A stretch of 64,000 bases of DNA from an uncultured Cohaesibacter sp. (GCF_963678225.1 NZ_OY782764.1:402001-466000), one strand, 5' to 3'. Positions 1-8,759 are shown, counted from the stretch's first letter. Translations and numbers: made by a program. The notes: a model not told the origin generated them from the letters alone.

Positions 1-553
1 GGGTCACCATCAACAGGCCCATTCCGTGGGCATCAACATGATGACACAACAGCGCCTGCATCTGTTGGACCAAACTGAAATCAAGCCCGTGGAATGGCTC
101 GTCCAACAGCAGCATATCCGGTTCGAAAACGAGCGCCCGCGCCAGCGAAACCCGTTGACGCATACCGCCCGAAAGCTGATGGGGAAATTGCCGATAATGC
201 TCCTCAGGCAACTCCACGGCCTTCAGCATAGCCGCCGCCTTTTCCTCCCGCTCACGACGAGCAGCAACCTGCCCTTTCAAGGCAAAAGCCACATTGTCGA
301 TGGCCGTCCGCCATGGCAACAACAAGGGCTCTTGAAACATCACTGATAAGCGCTGCGCTGCACAGACAATCCGGCCAGCATCGGGCTTCAAAAGTCCAAG
401 CATCAGAGACAACAAAGTTGTCTTGCCGCATCCCGAAGGTCCCATAAGCGCCACCACTCCCTGTGCCGAGCAGGTCAGCGATATATCCGCCAGCACCGGT
501 TGGGAGCCATAGGCAAAGTGGGCATTCTCGATAGAGAGCAGATTATCCCCCAT
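1..553 (-). CDS. ABC transporter ATP-binding protein, NitT/TauT/SsuB type (3' end outside window)
   Basis: Cytoplasmic ATPase that would power import through the adjacent permease. The visible 184 residues carry Walker A GPSGCGKTT (about 38-46), a Q-loop glutamine in FQEPLLLPWR (about 74), the signature LSGGMRQR (about 127-134) and Walker B MLLLDEP (about 147-153). The FQEP-LLPW segment is typical of the nitrate/sulfonate/taurine subfamily. The start is the ATG at 551-553, inside the last codons of the permease gene (11-base overlap), so the two are translationally coupled. The reading frame is open at the window edge, so the C-terminus is not seen. Substrate cannot be told from the sequence. 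Confidence 0.93.
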   Translation of the reverse strand, partial: MGDNLLSIENAHFAYGSQPVLADISLTCSAQGVVALMGPSGCGKTTLLSLMLGLLKPDAGRIVCAAQRLSVMFQEPLLLPWRTAIDNVAFALKGQVAARREREEKAAAMLKAVELPEEHYRQFPHQLSGGMRQRVSLARALVFEPDMLLLDEPFHGLDFSLVQQMQALLCHHVDAHGMGLLMVT

Positions 554-1340
554 GCATGCCCCCTTCTTCCTGCCTGCGCCAGACATGCATGCGCTCGCGC
601 ACAAGGCGCAGCAGCAGATGGTCAAGCACAATCAAAATAAAGACAACGACAATCACCCACGCCAGCAATTGGGCCGTATCCACCCGCGCCCGCGCCGCCG
701 CGATGCCATCGCCAATGCCACCCGAGCCAGAGAGCAGCTCAGCCATAATGGAAACTTTCCATGACATAGCCAGCGTTGTGGCCAGTGCCGGATAGAGATA
801 GGCCAGCATATGAGGCCCATAGACATCGCTTACCATCGCCCGTGGTGGCGTATGGAAGGCGCGAGCCATCCGCGCCAGATCCCCATCAAGGCTGCGCACA
901 GCTTGCAAGGCGGCAGCAAAGATCATCGGCGCGGTCGCCACGGCAACCGTAAAGACCACCGCCCACCGGCCACCAAACCACAGGAGCGCCAACACGATCC
1001 ACGCGATCGCCGGAATGCCAAGAAGGATGATGGACACCGGCTGCAACACAAAACGCACATCTTTGAAGCATCCGGCAAAGCCTCCTGCCATCACACCCAT
1101 CACGACACTGATGCACCAGCCTGCAAGCGCATTGAAGGCAGTGGCCTGAACCGCAGTCACCACCTCCCCTGCCCCGATCATCCGGCCAAGCACAACAAAG
1201 GTTTCGCCGACGCCGGGCAGCACAAGCGAGCCATAGGCAACATGGCCTGCCTGCCACAGCGCGAGCATTCCCCCGACACCGACAGCAAACAGCAGGCCCC
1301 GCTTCAGATATCCGGATCTGTGTCGATCACGCTTGGCCAC
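543..1340 (-). CDS. ABC transporter permease, NitT/TauT/SsuC type
   Basis: A 265-residue integral membrane permease with several hydrophobic segments and the coupling-loop region containing AFHTPPRAM (around residue 160) that contacts the ATPase in binding-protein-dependent importers. It starts with GTG four bases after the stop of the substrate-binding protein gene, with a GGGGGT ribosome site overlapping that gene's last codons, and its end overlaps the ATPase gene. Order binding protein-permease-ATPase on one strand marks a single operon. The substrate class (sulfonate, nitrate, pyrimidine precursor or other) is not resolved. Confidence 0.92.
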   Translation of the reverse strand: MAKRDRHRSGYLKRGLLFAVGVGGMLALWQAGHVAYGSLVLPGVGETFVVLGRMIGAGEVVTAVQATAFNALAGWCISVVMGVMAGGFAGCFKDVRFVLQPVSIILLGIPAIAWIVLALLWFGGRWAVVFTVAVATAPMIFAAALQAVRSLDGDLARMARAFHTPPRAMVSDVYGPHMLAYLYPALATTLAMSWKVSIMAELLSGSGGIGDGIAAARARVDTAQLLAWVIVVVFILIVLDHLLLRLVRERMHVWRRQEEGGMHGG

Positions 1341-1343
1341 CCG

Positions 1344-2360
1344 TTACCCCCAGTAAAAATCCGGAGTCGGCTTCCTGCCACCAACAATGCCCGGATCAAG
1401 GCTCATCAGATGCTCGAAATAAAGCTCGATATCCGCGCGCGCCTCTTTGGCCGACTGCACATCCAGATGCACATAGGGCAGAGACTGAGCGATCACCGGC
1501 GCAGGCAGGGGCAGCGATTGAGATGCCAGCTTGCCCGCCTCATCCCAGTTGGCCTTTGTCCACTCGCCCGCCTCGACGCAGGCCTGATGCACGGCGGCAA
1601 CGACCTCCGGCTTCTCTTCAAGAAAGGCAGGGTTGACCGCCAACCCCACCTGCGGAATGCGCGGCCCTCGCCCCGTGTGAGCGCCGTAAACCTTAGTGAT
1701 ATCAATGGCGCGATAGAGAGGCCCTCCGGCTTTTTTGGCCCGAAACAGCGCCGCAGTCGATGCAGGTTCATGCAACACGGCCACATCGCCGCGCCCTGAG
1801 AGATAAAGCGGCACCGCTTCCCCCGGCGAGCCGACATAATCCAGCGTCACATCCTTGTCCGGGTCCAGTCCGGCCCACATAAGCACAAGACGAAACAACA
1901 AATCGGGCGCTTCATTCTTGTTGGACAGCAAAACCCGCTTGCCCGCCAGATCCTCAATTCTGGTTATGCCCTCCTCACGCGCCATCACATAGAGCACACC
2001 CCATGTCACCACATTGAGCATCACCGTGCCTGCGCCGCGATTGAAGAAATTGGCAGCAGCATAGGTGGAGGTTGCAAACAGCTTGAAGTTGCCAGAGGCA
2101 ATGCCCGCCCGCATCTGGTCGGTGCTTTTCCAAACATCAAACCGCAAATCCGGCGCAATCCCCTCCAAAGCACCAGAGGCCACTGCACGGGCGAAGACGG
2201 CAGAAGGAGAGGCGGGAATGCCCCACAAGGTTAGACTGCCACCAGAAGCAGCATTGGCCGACAGGCCGCCCAGAGAGAAAGGCGCCCCGGCAACAGCCAA
2301 GCCAGCCGCCCATTTGAGCAAAGAACGCCGATCAACTTGCATGTCCGACGGTAAAAACAT
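1344..2360 (-). CDS. ABC transporter substrate-binding protein (NMT1/SsuA-like), Tat-type leader
   Basis: Periplasmic solute receptor of the importer. The start chosen is the ATG at 2358-2360, because GGGAG lies just upstream and the protein then opens with a short leader: DRRSLLKW (twin arginines at 11-12) followed by a hydrophobic stretch ending in SANAASG, a plausible Tat signal and cleavage site. A longer in-frame start at 2420 would bury the leader and is disfavoured. The body (338 residues) shows the NMT1 features of SsuA/TauA proteins, for instance EDLAGKRVLLSN in the middle and VAVLHEPASTA near residue 220. Ligand unknown. It is divergent from the hydrogenase genes, so the two loci share an upstream region. 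Confidence 0.88.
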   Translation of the reverse strand: MFLPSDMQVDRRSLLKWAAGLAVAGAPFSLGGLSANAASGGSLTLWGIPASPSAVFARAVASGALEGIAPDLRFDVWKSTDQMRAGIASGNFKLFATSTYAAANFFNRGAGTVMLNVVTWGVLYVMAREEGITRIEDLAGKRVLLSNKNEAPDLLFRLVLMWAGLDPDKDVTLDYVGSPGEAVPLYLSGRGDVAVLHEPASTAALFRAKKAGGPLYRAIDITKVYGAHTGRGPRIPQVGLAVNPAFLEEKPEVVAAVHQACVEAGEWTKANWDEAGKLASQSLPLPAPVIAQSLPYVHLDVQSAKEARADIELYFEHLMSLDPGIVGGRKPTPDFYWG

Positions 2361-2865
2361 CTCTATTCTCCCTTTTTCCTCAAGCTGCTCCACACCGACT
2401 AGAACACCACTAAAATCCAAAGAGAAGAACAGAATTCAAAGCAAAATTTCGCCAACTGATCCCAAAGGATCATATTCAACAAGTCTTTTTTGTTTATAGA
2501 ACTAAAGTATAAAATATATACAACAAGGTCAAAATGTATCAATTCTCTGTATTAGTACCGCGACAAAACAACATATTAGAAATGATTTACAATTTTCCGT
2601 AAAGCACTAAATCTAATCGCCTTTTCAAACAAATTTGATTTTATAAAAAGAATTGCCAAATATTTCACGCATTGAATTAAACATATCCAACCCAAAATCA
2701 CATTCGTTGCTTTGTAGCAGTTTGACTTACCGCAAGATTTTTACCCTTTTCTGACCGAACATGGGCCAAAACAAGAAAACGGCTTTGTCCAAAGGGTGGA
2801 TCTACGACGAAGGCGCCAGATCAGCTGCGTAAGAGTTTGCTGTCATACTCCGCAACTGAGCCTGG
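2361..2865. promoter_or_regulatory. AT-rich divergent promoter region between the ABC importer and hydrogenase genes
   Basis: About 500 bases, clearly more AT-rich than the flanking genes. On the minus strand a TTGACC hexamer (2532-2527) followed after 17 bases by TACTTT (2509-2504), or after 15 bases by TATACT, is a reasonable promoter for the ABC operon. On the plus strand TTGACT near 2728 could be a -35 element, with no convincing -10. A 23-codon reading frame at 2761-2832 (ATG to TAA) is in the same frame as the downstream oxidoreductase and is separated from it by two stops. It may be a leader peptide or a relic of a longer N-terminus. No clear FNR dyad (TTGAT-N4-ATCAA) was found. Confidence 0.45.
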
Positions 2866-4908
2866 ATGCCTTCCTGGTTACGTTGGTTATTCTACGCGAC
2901 GGGGGTCACTGTGGCACAAGTGGTGTATGGCGTTTGGGATGGGGTTGTTCATGATGCACGGCGCGATTTGCCCGGCAAGGACACGCCACTCGCAGCCTTG
3001 CGAAATTTCGACGAATTTGACGAGGGAAATGCAGTCCGTGCCTTTTTTGCGGACAGGGGCTTTTTCGTCTTTGATGAGAGCGTCAGTCTGGTCGACGGGC
3101 TTTTTCATTATATCAACAAGGCTGCAGAACAATCCTGCGGTGCCTGCACGCCCTGCCGCATGGGCACAGTGCTTATACGAGACGCGCTAGACAAGATGCG
3201 CCGCGGGCTGGATTCCCCGCTCGATTTCGATGATATCGAAATGCTGGCTGACCAAATGAAGGAAACCTCCCTTTGTGGTCTGGGACAGACCTGCTGCATC
3301 GCCCTGTTGGAGGTCATCCATCACTTCCGCGAGCAGATCGAAAAGGAAGTGGCCGATCATATGCCCATCCGCGCCCAGCATGGCATGGCCTATATGACAG
3401 CCCCCTGCATCGAGGCTTGCCCCTCCAAGGTCAATGTGCCGCGCTATATCGACTATATCCGCGATGGTAAACCGGAAAACTCACTGGGTGTGCTGCTTCA
3501 GAAATACCCCATGGCCGCCACCTGTGGCCGTGTCTGTGTGCGCTATTGCGAGCAGGCCTGCCGACGCAAATTCGTGGACGAGGCAGTGGGTATCAAAACC
3601 CTCAAGCGCTTTGTTGCGGACCAGCAGAAAGGGCCGCATGCCCTCAAATTCACTCGGGAAATGATCCAGAAGCCCCTCGCCGATGGCATGAAGGTCGCCG
3701 TCATTGGGGCCGGACCGGCGGGCATTTCCTGTGCCTATCATCTGCTGCTGCATGGCTATCATGTGGATGTGTTTGAAAAGCAGGATAAAGCCGGCGGCAT
3801 GGCCCAGATCGGCATACCGAATTATCGCCTGCCCAAAGATACCCTCGCCATGGAAACCGACATCATCGTTGATCTGGGGGGACGTTTCCTGTTTGGCCAG
3901 CAATTGGGAGCCGACTTCACCATCGACGATCTGTTCCAGCGCGGCTACAAGGCGGTCTTCCTTGGCCTTGGCTGTCAGGAAGGCACCATGTTGGGCCTCA
4001 AGAATGAAGAACAGGTGCGCGAAGGCTATTTCACCGGCATCGATTTCCTGCTCAAGGTACATGACCATGTGGATGGCATTAACACCTTCCAGCTCAAGGG
4101 CGATGTGGTGGTCGTGGGCGGTGGCAACGTTGCCATGGACTGCGTCCGCTCGGCAGTCCGCCTTGGTGCCGACAATGCTCACCTCATCTATCGCCGCACC
4201 CGCGATGCCATGCCCGCCGACACCGAAGAGGTGGAAGAGGCAGAGAAGGAAGATATCGACTTCCACACCCTCTGCACACCGACCCGCATTATCAGCGATA
4301 ATGGCAAGATTACCGGCATTGAACTGGTTGAGATGGAAGAAACCGAGCCGGACGAAAGCGGTCGCCGAAGCGTGCGCCCCATACCGGGCACGGAGCATGT
4401 CATGGCCTGCTCAACGGTCATTGCCGCCATCGGTCAGCAGGTGGAAAGTCAGGAACGCATTGCCGAGGAAGGCATCGACTTCAACCATTGGAAATGCGTG
4501 GAAGCGGACAAGTCCCTGACCACCTCCCGGCCTGGCGTCTTTGCCGGTGGGGACTGCGTTACCGGCCCCTCTACCCTCATCTACGCCATGTCGGCTGGGT
4601 TGAAGGCCGCACGCAGCATCGACGACTGGATCCAGTTCGGCACGCCGCGCTTCTTCAAGCGCTCTCGGATGCGCGAGCTGATCAACGAGAATGCCTTCCT
4701 CGCCAATGACGCCGTGGAAACGCCGGTGCGCAATGGCTATCGCGTGCATAATCCGGCGCTTGATCCGGATTTACGCAAGAAAATGTTCGGCGAAGTGGAA
4801 CAGACCATCAGTCTGGAAGACGCCTATACCGAGGCGCAACGCTGCATGCGCTGCTATCGCCTCTATTCCGTCATCACCAAGCATTCCATCCCCGAAGGAG
4901 CGGCTTGA
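2866..4908 (+). CDS. NuoF C-terminal domain fused to GltD-like NAD(P)H oxidoreductase, hydrogenase partner
   Basis: Predicted iron-sulfur flavoprotein that passes electrons between NAD(P)H and the adjacent [FeFe]-hydrogenase. Residues about 60-150 resemble the C-terminal iron-sulfur domain of the 51-kDa NADH dehydrogenase subunit: SCGACTPCRMG gives Cys91, 94 and 97, and SLCGLGQTC gives Cys137. From about 180 it matches the glutamate synthase small subunit: cysteines 181, 185, 220, 224, 228 and 232 for iron-sulfur clusters, FAD site GAGPAG (281-286), pyridine nucleotide site GGGNVAMD (418-425) with YRRTRDAMP after it, and a second FAD motif FAGGDC near the end. The first 50 residues are not recognised and the ribosome site is weak, so the start is uncertain. 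The stop is 3 bases before the hydrogenase start, indicating a two-gene operon. Confidence 0.88.
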   Translation: MPSWLRWLFYATGVTVAQVVYGVWDGVVHDARRDLPGKDTPLAALRNFDEFDEGNAVRAFFADRGFFVFDESVSLVDGLFHYINKAAEQSCGACTPCRMGTVLIRDALDKMRRGLDSPLDFDDIEMLADQMKETSLCGLGQTCCIALLEVIHHFREQIEKEVADHMPIRAQHGMAYMTAPCIEACPSKVNVPRYIDYIRDGKPENSLGVLLQKYPMAATCGRVCVRYCEQACRRKFVDEAVGIKTLKRFVADQQKGPHALKFTREMIQKPLADGMKVAVIGAGPAGISCAYHLLLHGYHVDVFEKQDKAGGMAQIGIPNYRLPKDTLAMETDIIVDLGGRFLFGQQLGADFTIDDLFQRGYKAVFLGLGCQEGTMLGLKNEEQVREGYFTGIDFLLKVHDHVDGINTFQLKGDVVVVGGGNVAMDCVRSAVRLGADNAHLIYRRTRDAMPADTEEVEEAEKEDIDFHTLCTPTRIISDNGKITGIELVEMEETEPDESGRRSVRPIPGTEHVMACSTVIAAIGQQVESQERIAEEGIDFNHWKCVEADKSLTTSRPGVFAGGDCVTGPSTLIYAMSAGLKAARSIDDWIQFGTPRFFKRSRMRELINENAFLANDAVETPVRNGYRVHNPALDPDLRKKMFGEVEQTISLEDAYTEAQRCMRCYRLYSVITKHSIPEGAA

Positions 4909-4911
4909 GCC

Positions 4912-6771
4912 ATGTGCACCACTGAGCCCATCAGCTATGCCGGACGCGATCCTGCCGAGGCAACCATCAAGCTTCAGATCAACAACAAACAATGCATGGC
5001 CTTTCCCAATGAGACCATCCTGTCCTGTGCGCGGCGCCACGATATCTATATTCCCACCCTGTGCGAACTGGATGATATCGATCACACGCCGGGCACATGC
5101 CGCGTCTGCGTCGTGGAAATCACCCATTCAAAACACAATGGCGCGCAGATCGTCACCTCTTGCAACACTCCGGTGCGTGAAGGGATGACCGTCCAGACAC
5201 GCTCCAAAAAGGCGCGCGACATGCAGAAGCTGCAGGTCGAACTACTCATGGCGGACCATCTGCAGGACTGCGCCACCTGCATCCGTCATGGTGATTGCGA
5301 ATTGCAGGACGTGGCCCAATATGTAGGCCTGACGGAAAACCGCTTCTTTGACCGGCTTCTGGCTGAGAGCCGCCCGGTGGACGAAGCCTCCACATCCATG
5401 ATTCGAGACATGCGCCGCTGTATCCGCTGTCAGCGCTGCGTTGCCATTTGTCGCGATCATCAGGGCATTGATGCCCTCGTCATGGAAGGCACTGGCAATG
5501 ACCGCGTCGTTGCCCTGCGCGATGGCACCGATCCTCTGAGCAATATCTGCGTCTCCTGCGGACAATGCGTTCTGGTCTGCCCCACCGGGGCGCTGGGCGA
5601 GAGAGACGAAATCGACAAGGCACTCGATTATATCTGTGATCCGGACATCACAACGGTGGTCCAGTTTGCGCCAGCCGTGCGCGTTGCCTTTGGCGAAGAA
5701 TTCGGCATGCCAGCGGGCACCAATGTGGAAGGCCAGGTGATTTCTGCCTGCCGCAAGATCGGCGTCGATATCGTGCTCGACACCAATTTCGCCGCTGACG
5801 TCGTCATCATGGAAGAAGGCACCGAGCTGCTCGGCCGCCTCAAGGAAGGCCGCAAGCCAACCTTTACCTCCTGCTGCCCGGCCTGGATCAATTTTGCCGA
5901 AACCCACTATCCCGATATCCTGCCCCTGCTGTCGTCAACCAAATCACCCCAACAGGTGCTTTCGACCATTGCCAAGGCTTACCTACCGGAAAAACAGGAT
6001 ATTGCCGCCGACAAGATCCGTGTCATCTCCATCATGCCCTGCATCGCCAAAAAAGACGAAGCAGCCCGCCCGCAATTGGGAGAGGCAGGCAAGCAGGATA
6101 CCGACGTCGTGCTGACCACCCGAGAATTCGCCCGCCTTTTGCGGCGCGAAGGGATCGACCTCAAGACCATCAAGCCTTCCAGCTTCGACAACCCGTATAT
6201 GAGTGAATATTCTGGCGCTGCCGCCATCTTCGGCACCACGGGCGGCGTCATGGAAGCAGCCGTGCGCACCATCTATTCTGTCGTCAACGGCAAGGAGCTC
6301 GACAAAGTGGAGCTTACCCAGCTACGTGGCTTTGAAGGGGTGCGCGAAGCAACAGTCAATCTGGGAGGCCCAATCGGCGAGGTCAAGGTGGCCATGGTCC
6401 ATGGGCTGGGTGACACGCGCAAACTGGTGGAAATGGTCCGCTCTGGTGAAGCCGATTATGACTTTATCGAGGTCATGGCCTGTCCGGGGGGCTGCGTCGA
6501 TGGCGGTGGCTCCCTGCGCTCCAAGAAAGCCTATCTGCCGCTGGCCATGGCGCGGCGGGAAACCATCTATAATGTCGACCGGAAAACCAACGTGCGCCAG
6601 TCACACAAGAATATGCAGATGCAGGCCCTTTACAGAGACTTTCTGCAAGCGCCAAACTCGGAAAAAGCCCATCACCTGCTGCATACGCACTATGAGGATC
6701 GCCGCAAGGACTTTCAGCATACGGTGAAGGAAATCTGGGACAATCTGTCCATGAGCTCGGTTCTCTATTAG
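4912..6771 (+). CDS. [FeFe]-hydrogenase catalytic subunit, NAD(P)-linked group A type
   Basis: Cytoplasmic hydrogenase catalysing reversible H2 formation or oxidation. The 619 residues contain, in order: a [2Fe-2S] domain (Cys51, 63, 66, 84), a His-Cys3 [4Fe-4S] site (His116, Cys120, 123, 129), two ferredoxin clusters (Cys170/173/176/180 and 213/216/219/223), and an H-cluster domain with all three signatures, TSCCPAW (319-325), MPCIAKKDEAAR (375-386) and EVMACPGGC (520-528). A C-terminal small-subunit-like stretch with LLHTHY follows. All H-cluster cysteines are present, so it should be catalytic if matured. Pairing with a GltD-like protein suggests the glutamate-synthase-linked group (A2 in the HydDB scheme). 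No hydE, hydF or hydG is in the window. This enzyme class is uncommon in alphaproteobacteria. Confidence 0.95.
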   Translation: MCTTEPISYAGRDPAEATIKLQINNKQCMAFPNETILSCARRHDIYIPTLCELDDIDHTPGTCRVCVVEITHSKHNGAQIVTSCNTPVREGMTVQTRSKKARDMQKLQVELLMADHLQDCATCIRHGDCELQDVAQYVGLTENRFFDRLLAESRPVDEASTSMIRDMRRCIRCQRCVAICRDHQGIDALVMEGTGNDRVVALRDGTDPLSNICVSCGQCVLVCPTGALGERDEIDKALDYICDPDITTVVQFAPAVRVAFGEEFGMPAGTNVEGQVISACRKIGVDIVLDTNFAADVVIMEEGTELLGRLKEGRKPTFTSCCPAWINFAETHYPDILPLLSSTKSPQQVLSTIAKAYLPEKQDIAADKIRVISIMPCIAKKDEAARPQLGEAGKQDTDVVLTTREFARLLRREGIDLKTIKPSSFDNPYMSEYSGAAAIFGTTGGVMEAAVRTIYSVVNGKELDKVELTQLRGFEGVREATVNLGGPIGEVKVAMVHGLGDTRKLVEMVRSGEADYDFIEVMACPGGCVDGGGSLRSKKAYLPLAMARRETIYNVDRKTNVRQSHKNMQMQALYRDFLQAPNSEKAHHLLHTHYEDRRKDFQHTVKEIWDNLSMSSVLY

Positions 6772-6811
6772 AGGGCAGAACTAGAACATCAAAACGGGTC
6801 GGGTCTGCGCA

Positions 6812-8011
6812 TCAGGGCAGGTCCGATCCCCGCTCCTGCAAGAGATCGACATTGAGCGGAATCCGACAGCTGATTTCAAGATTGCGGTTCGCATAGCCAA
6901 CTGTCCAGTCCCCCCCAAAAATCTGCAGAATATGCTCGGCCAACAGAAGACTGCCCGCGCGTTCAGTGCCAAACAGATAGGCCAGACTGATGGTACCGGA
7001 AACATCGAATTGCCGAATATCCTGTGCCTGATCTTCTACGGAGCCAAACTCGGAGATAAAGATATCAAGCGTCTCGGAGCCGAGTTCGTAACTCACAGCG
7101 ACATCAGAGCTTTCGCCCGAGTAGCGCACCGCTCCGCGCAGCAGAACAAACAGCAGCTCCCTTAGCAATCCCTCGTCGCTGAGAATGATAGAATCCGCCA
7201 CATGCTCGCAAAAGCTCAGAGTCTTGCCAAATTGCTCGGCTTCAAAGCGGCATTCCTCGACCACTTCGGTCAAGACGGTGCTGACATCAAACGGCTTGAG
7301 TTTGAGGGCACTCTCCTTGTTCAGCATCGATATGCCCACCCCGACATAGGACACTTCGTTACGCAGGGAGGCAATCCGTTCAAGTGCATCAGAAATCAGA
7401 CCTTCAGCCTCCTGTCCGCGTCCAGCCTTGAGCGCATCGAGGGCCAGAACCGCAAAACCGTGAGACTGATCGAGCCCGCCATTGATGTGCTTCAGCCATC
7501 CGCCAATCTTGTCCGCATCTAGCTGTTTCTGATGATAGTTCAATCGAGCGTTTGATGCGATCTGGGCTATGTTGCGCAGCATAAGCTCAAGGGTCTTGGC
7601 CGACAGCTCCTGCTTGGCCAAAAACATATCCGCACCGGATTTAAGGCTGACATCCTGAAAAGACGCGTCATCAAGCGACGACATGACAACGATCGTACCG
7701 GTATCGTCGCCTCCCTCTCTCAGAGAGGAGACAAGAGAAACAGAGGAATCCTCCCCCATCCAGTAGTCGAAAAGATAGAGATCAAAGTGACCGTCCGAGC
7801 AAAGCCGCTCGGCTTCTTTCAAACTGTCGGCAAAGGTGACATCAAACCGAAATCCTGTCAGCTGTTGCAGCAACCAATGCACATAGCGCCTGTCAATCGG
7901 ATCGTCATCCAGCAGAAGACAAGAGAGATGAACATCTTCTCCAGCGGCTTGAGATATCCGCTCGAGTTCGCTCGCCATTCCCTGAGAATGCTTCATCCAG
8001 GCCGCACACAT
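6812..8011 (-). CDS. Response-regulator receiver joined to a degenerate histidine-kinase-like module
   Basis: A 399-residue cytoplasmic signalling protein. Residues about 28-150 form a receiver: acidic LLLDDDPID, phospho-acceptor Asp82 in LFDYWMG and Lys in FLAKQEL. The rest has the layout of a kinase core, but the usual H-box is replaced by LKHINGGLDQ, the ATP-binding asparagine is lost (LLRGAVRY where LLxNAxKY is expected) and the DxGxG loop is not seen. It is therefore probably not an active kinase; it may act as a phospho-accepting scaffold. The start has a good site (GGGGGTTTC) upstream. It lies 58 bases after the gene at 8070-8759 on the same strand and likely shares its transcript. It converges with the hydrogenase gene. 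Confidence 0.75.
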   Translation of the reverse strand: MCAAWMKHSQGMASELERISQAAGEDVHLSCLLLDDDPIDRRYVHWLLQQLTGFRFDVTFADSLKEAERLCSDGHFDLYLFDYWMGEDSSVSLVSSLREGGDDTGTIVVMSSLDDASFQDVSLKSGADMFLAKQELSAKTLELMLRNIAQIASNARLNYHQKQLDADKIGGWLKHINGGLDQSHGFAVLALDALKAGRGQEAEGLISDALERIASLRNEVSYVGVGISMLNKESALKLKPFDVSTVLTEVVEECRFEAEQFGKTLSFCEHVADSIILSDEGLLRELLFVLLRGAVRYSGESSDVAVSYELGSETLDIFISEFGSVEDQAQDIRQFDVSGTISLAYLFGTERAGSLLLAEHILQIFGGDWTVGYANRNLEISCRIPLNVDLLQERGSDLP

Positions 8012-8069
8012 CTGAAACCCCCGTTGATCAGAATATCGGTCCAGAAGAGAATAGTTAAAAATCTGTAAA

Positions 8070-8759
8070 TCACAAACAGATATTCACCCTGAGCACATCT
8101 TCTCCGGTCGTCTCCATGTAAAGCCCCCATCCATGCCGAAGGCAAATCTCACTACACTCATGAAGCGAAAGAAGTTCAAACAGATCTCCAGATTTATACT
8201 GCGCAAACTCAATCAGCTGGAGTTTCTCCGGAAAATCAATGCTGCAAGGAGAGCAATCCAGACGAATATGAGCGGGAACCACCTCATCACGACAAACGGA
8301 AATAACCAGCTCTGCGACTTGATCTTTGGCAATAGCGAAGGAAATGCTTTTCAAGAGTCGCTGGATAAACTGCCGCAAAAACTGGGGATCAGCGACCATC
8401 GAAATCGGGCTTTCGCTTTTGAACAGAACTGTTTCAAATTGGAGTGATTCTATTTCCGCCGCCAGAACAGCCGTAAAATCGACATCCTGCGGTGCAAGGG
8501 GCTTGCACATGGCGTCAGAATAATCGCGCACAGCTTGTGTCACGTCGGCCAAATGTCTGGTCTTATCTTGCACCATCCCCAAAATGGCCAGCGCATCCTC
8601 ATCAAGCGAGCCAGCATTCTCAGCCAGAAAGATTTCGATCAACTGGGCAATCTGCCTGATGGGGGCCTTGGTGTCATGGGCAATCCGGCGGCTAAGCTCA
8701 TAGCGCGCTTTCATGTTCTGTTCGGAAGAGGATACACAGCCGTCCTTATTGGTCATCAC
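8070..8759 (-). CDS. Histidine-kinase-like dimerisation protein with degenerate ATPase domain
   Basis: A 229-residue soluble protein. The N-terminal helix pair keeps a phospho-acceptor box, RRIAHDTKAPIRQ (His28), and a second helix resembling HisKA dimerisation domains. The remaining ~120 residues fit the position of the ATP-binding domain but lack the N-box asparagine and any DxGxG or GxGLG loop. It may therefore act as a phosphotransfer protein rather than a kinase; this is inference. The start used is GTG at 8757-8759, with an ATG immediately following; GGGGGC lies upstream. It has no sensory or membrane segment. It is followed by the receiver/degenerate-kinase gene and is divergent from the CheB-CheR fusion gene. 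Confidence 0.65.
   Translation of the reverse strand: MMTNKDGCVSSSEQNMKARYELSRRIAHDTKAPIRQIAQLIEIFLAENAGSLDEDALAILGMVQDKTRHLADVTQAVRDYSDAMCKPLAPQDVDFTAVLAAEIESLQFETVLFKSESPISMVADPQFLRQFIQRLLKSISFAIAKDQVAELVISVCRDEVVPAHIRLDCSPCSIDFPEKLQLIEFAQYKSGDLFELLSLHECSEICLRHGWGLYMETTGEDVLRVNICL

Noticed and set aside
810-1799. A 329-codon plus-strand open frame across the ABC importer genes
   Set aside because: It is antisense to the permease and binding protein; the product is Arg/His/Pro-rich with no motif.
2533-2865. Sigma-54 (-24/-12) promoter or FNR dyad for the hydrogenase operon
   Set aside because: No TGGC-N8-TTGC-type element or TTGAT-N4-ATCAA dyad was found by eye in the gap.
3481-4398. A 305-codon minus-strand open frame inside the hydrogenase partner gene
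   Set aside because: It is antisense to a clear NuoF/GltD-type protein, with histidine- and alanine-rich sequence typical of an antisense shadow.
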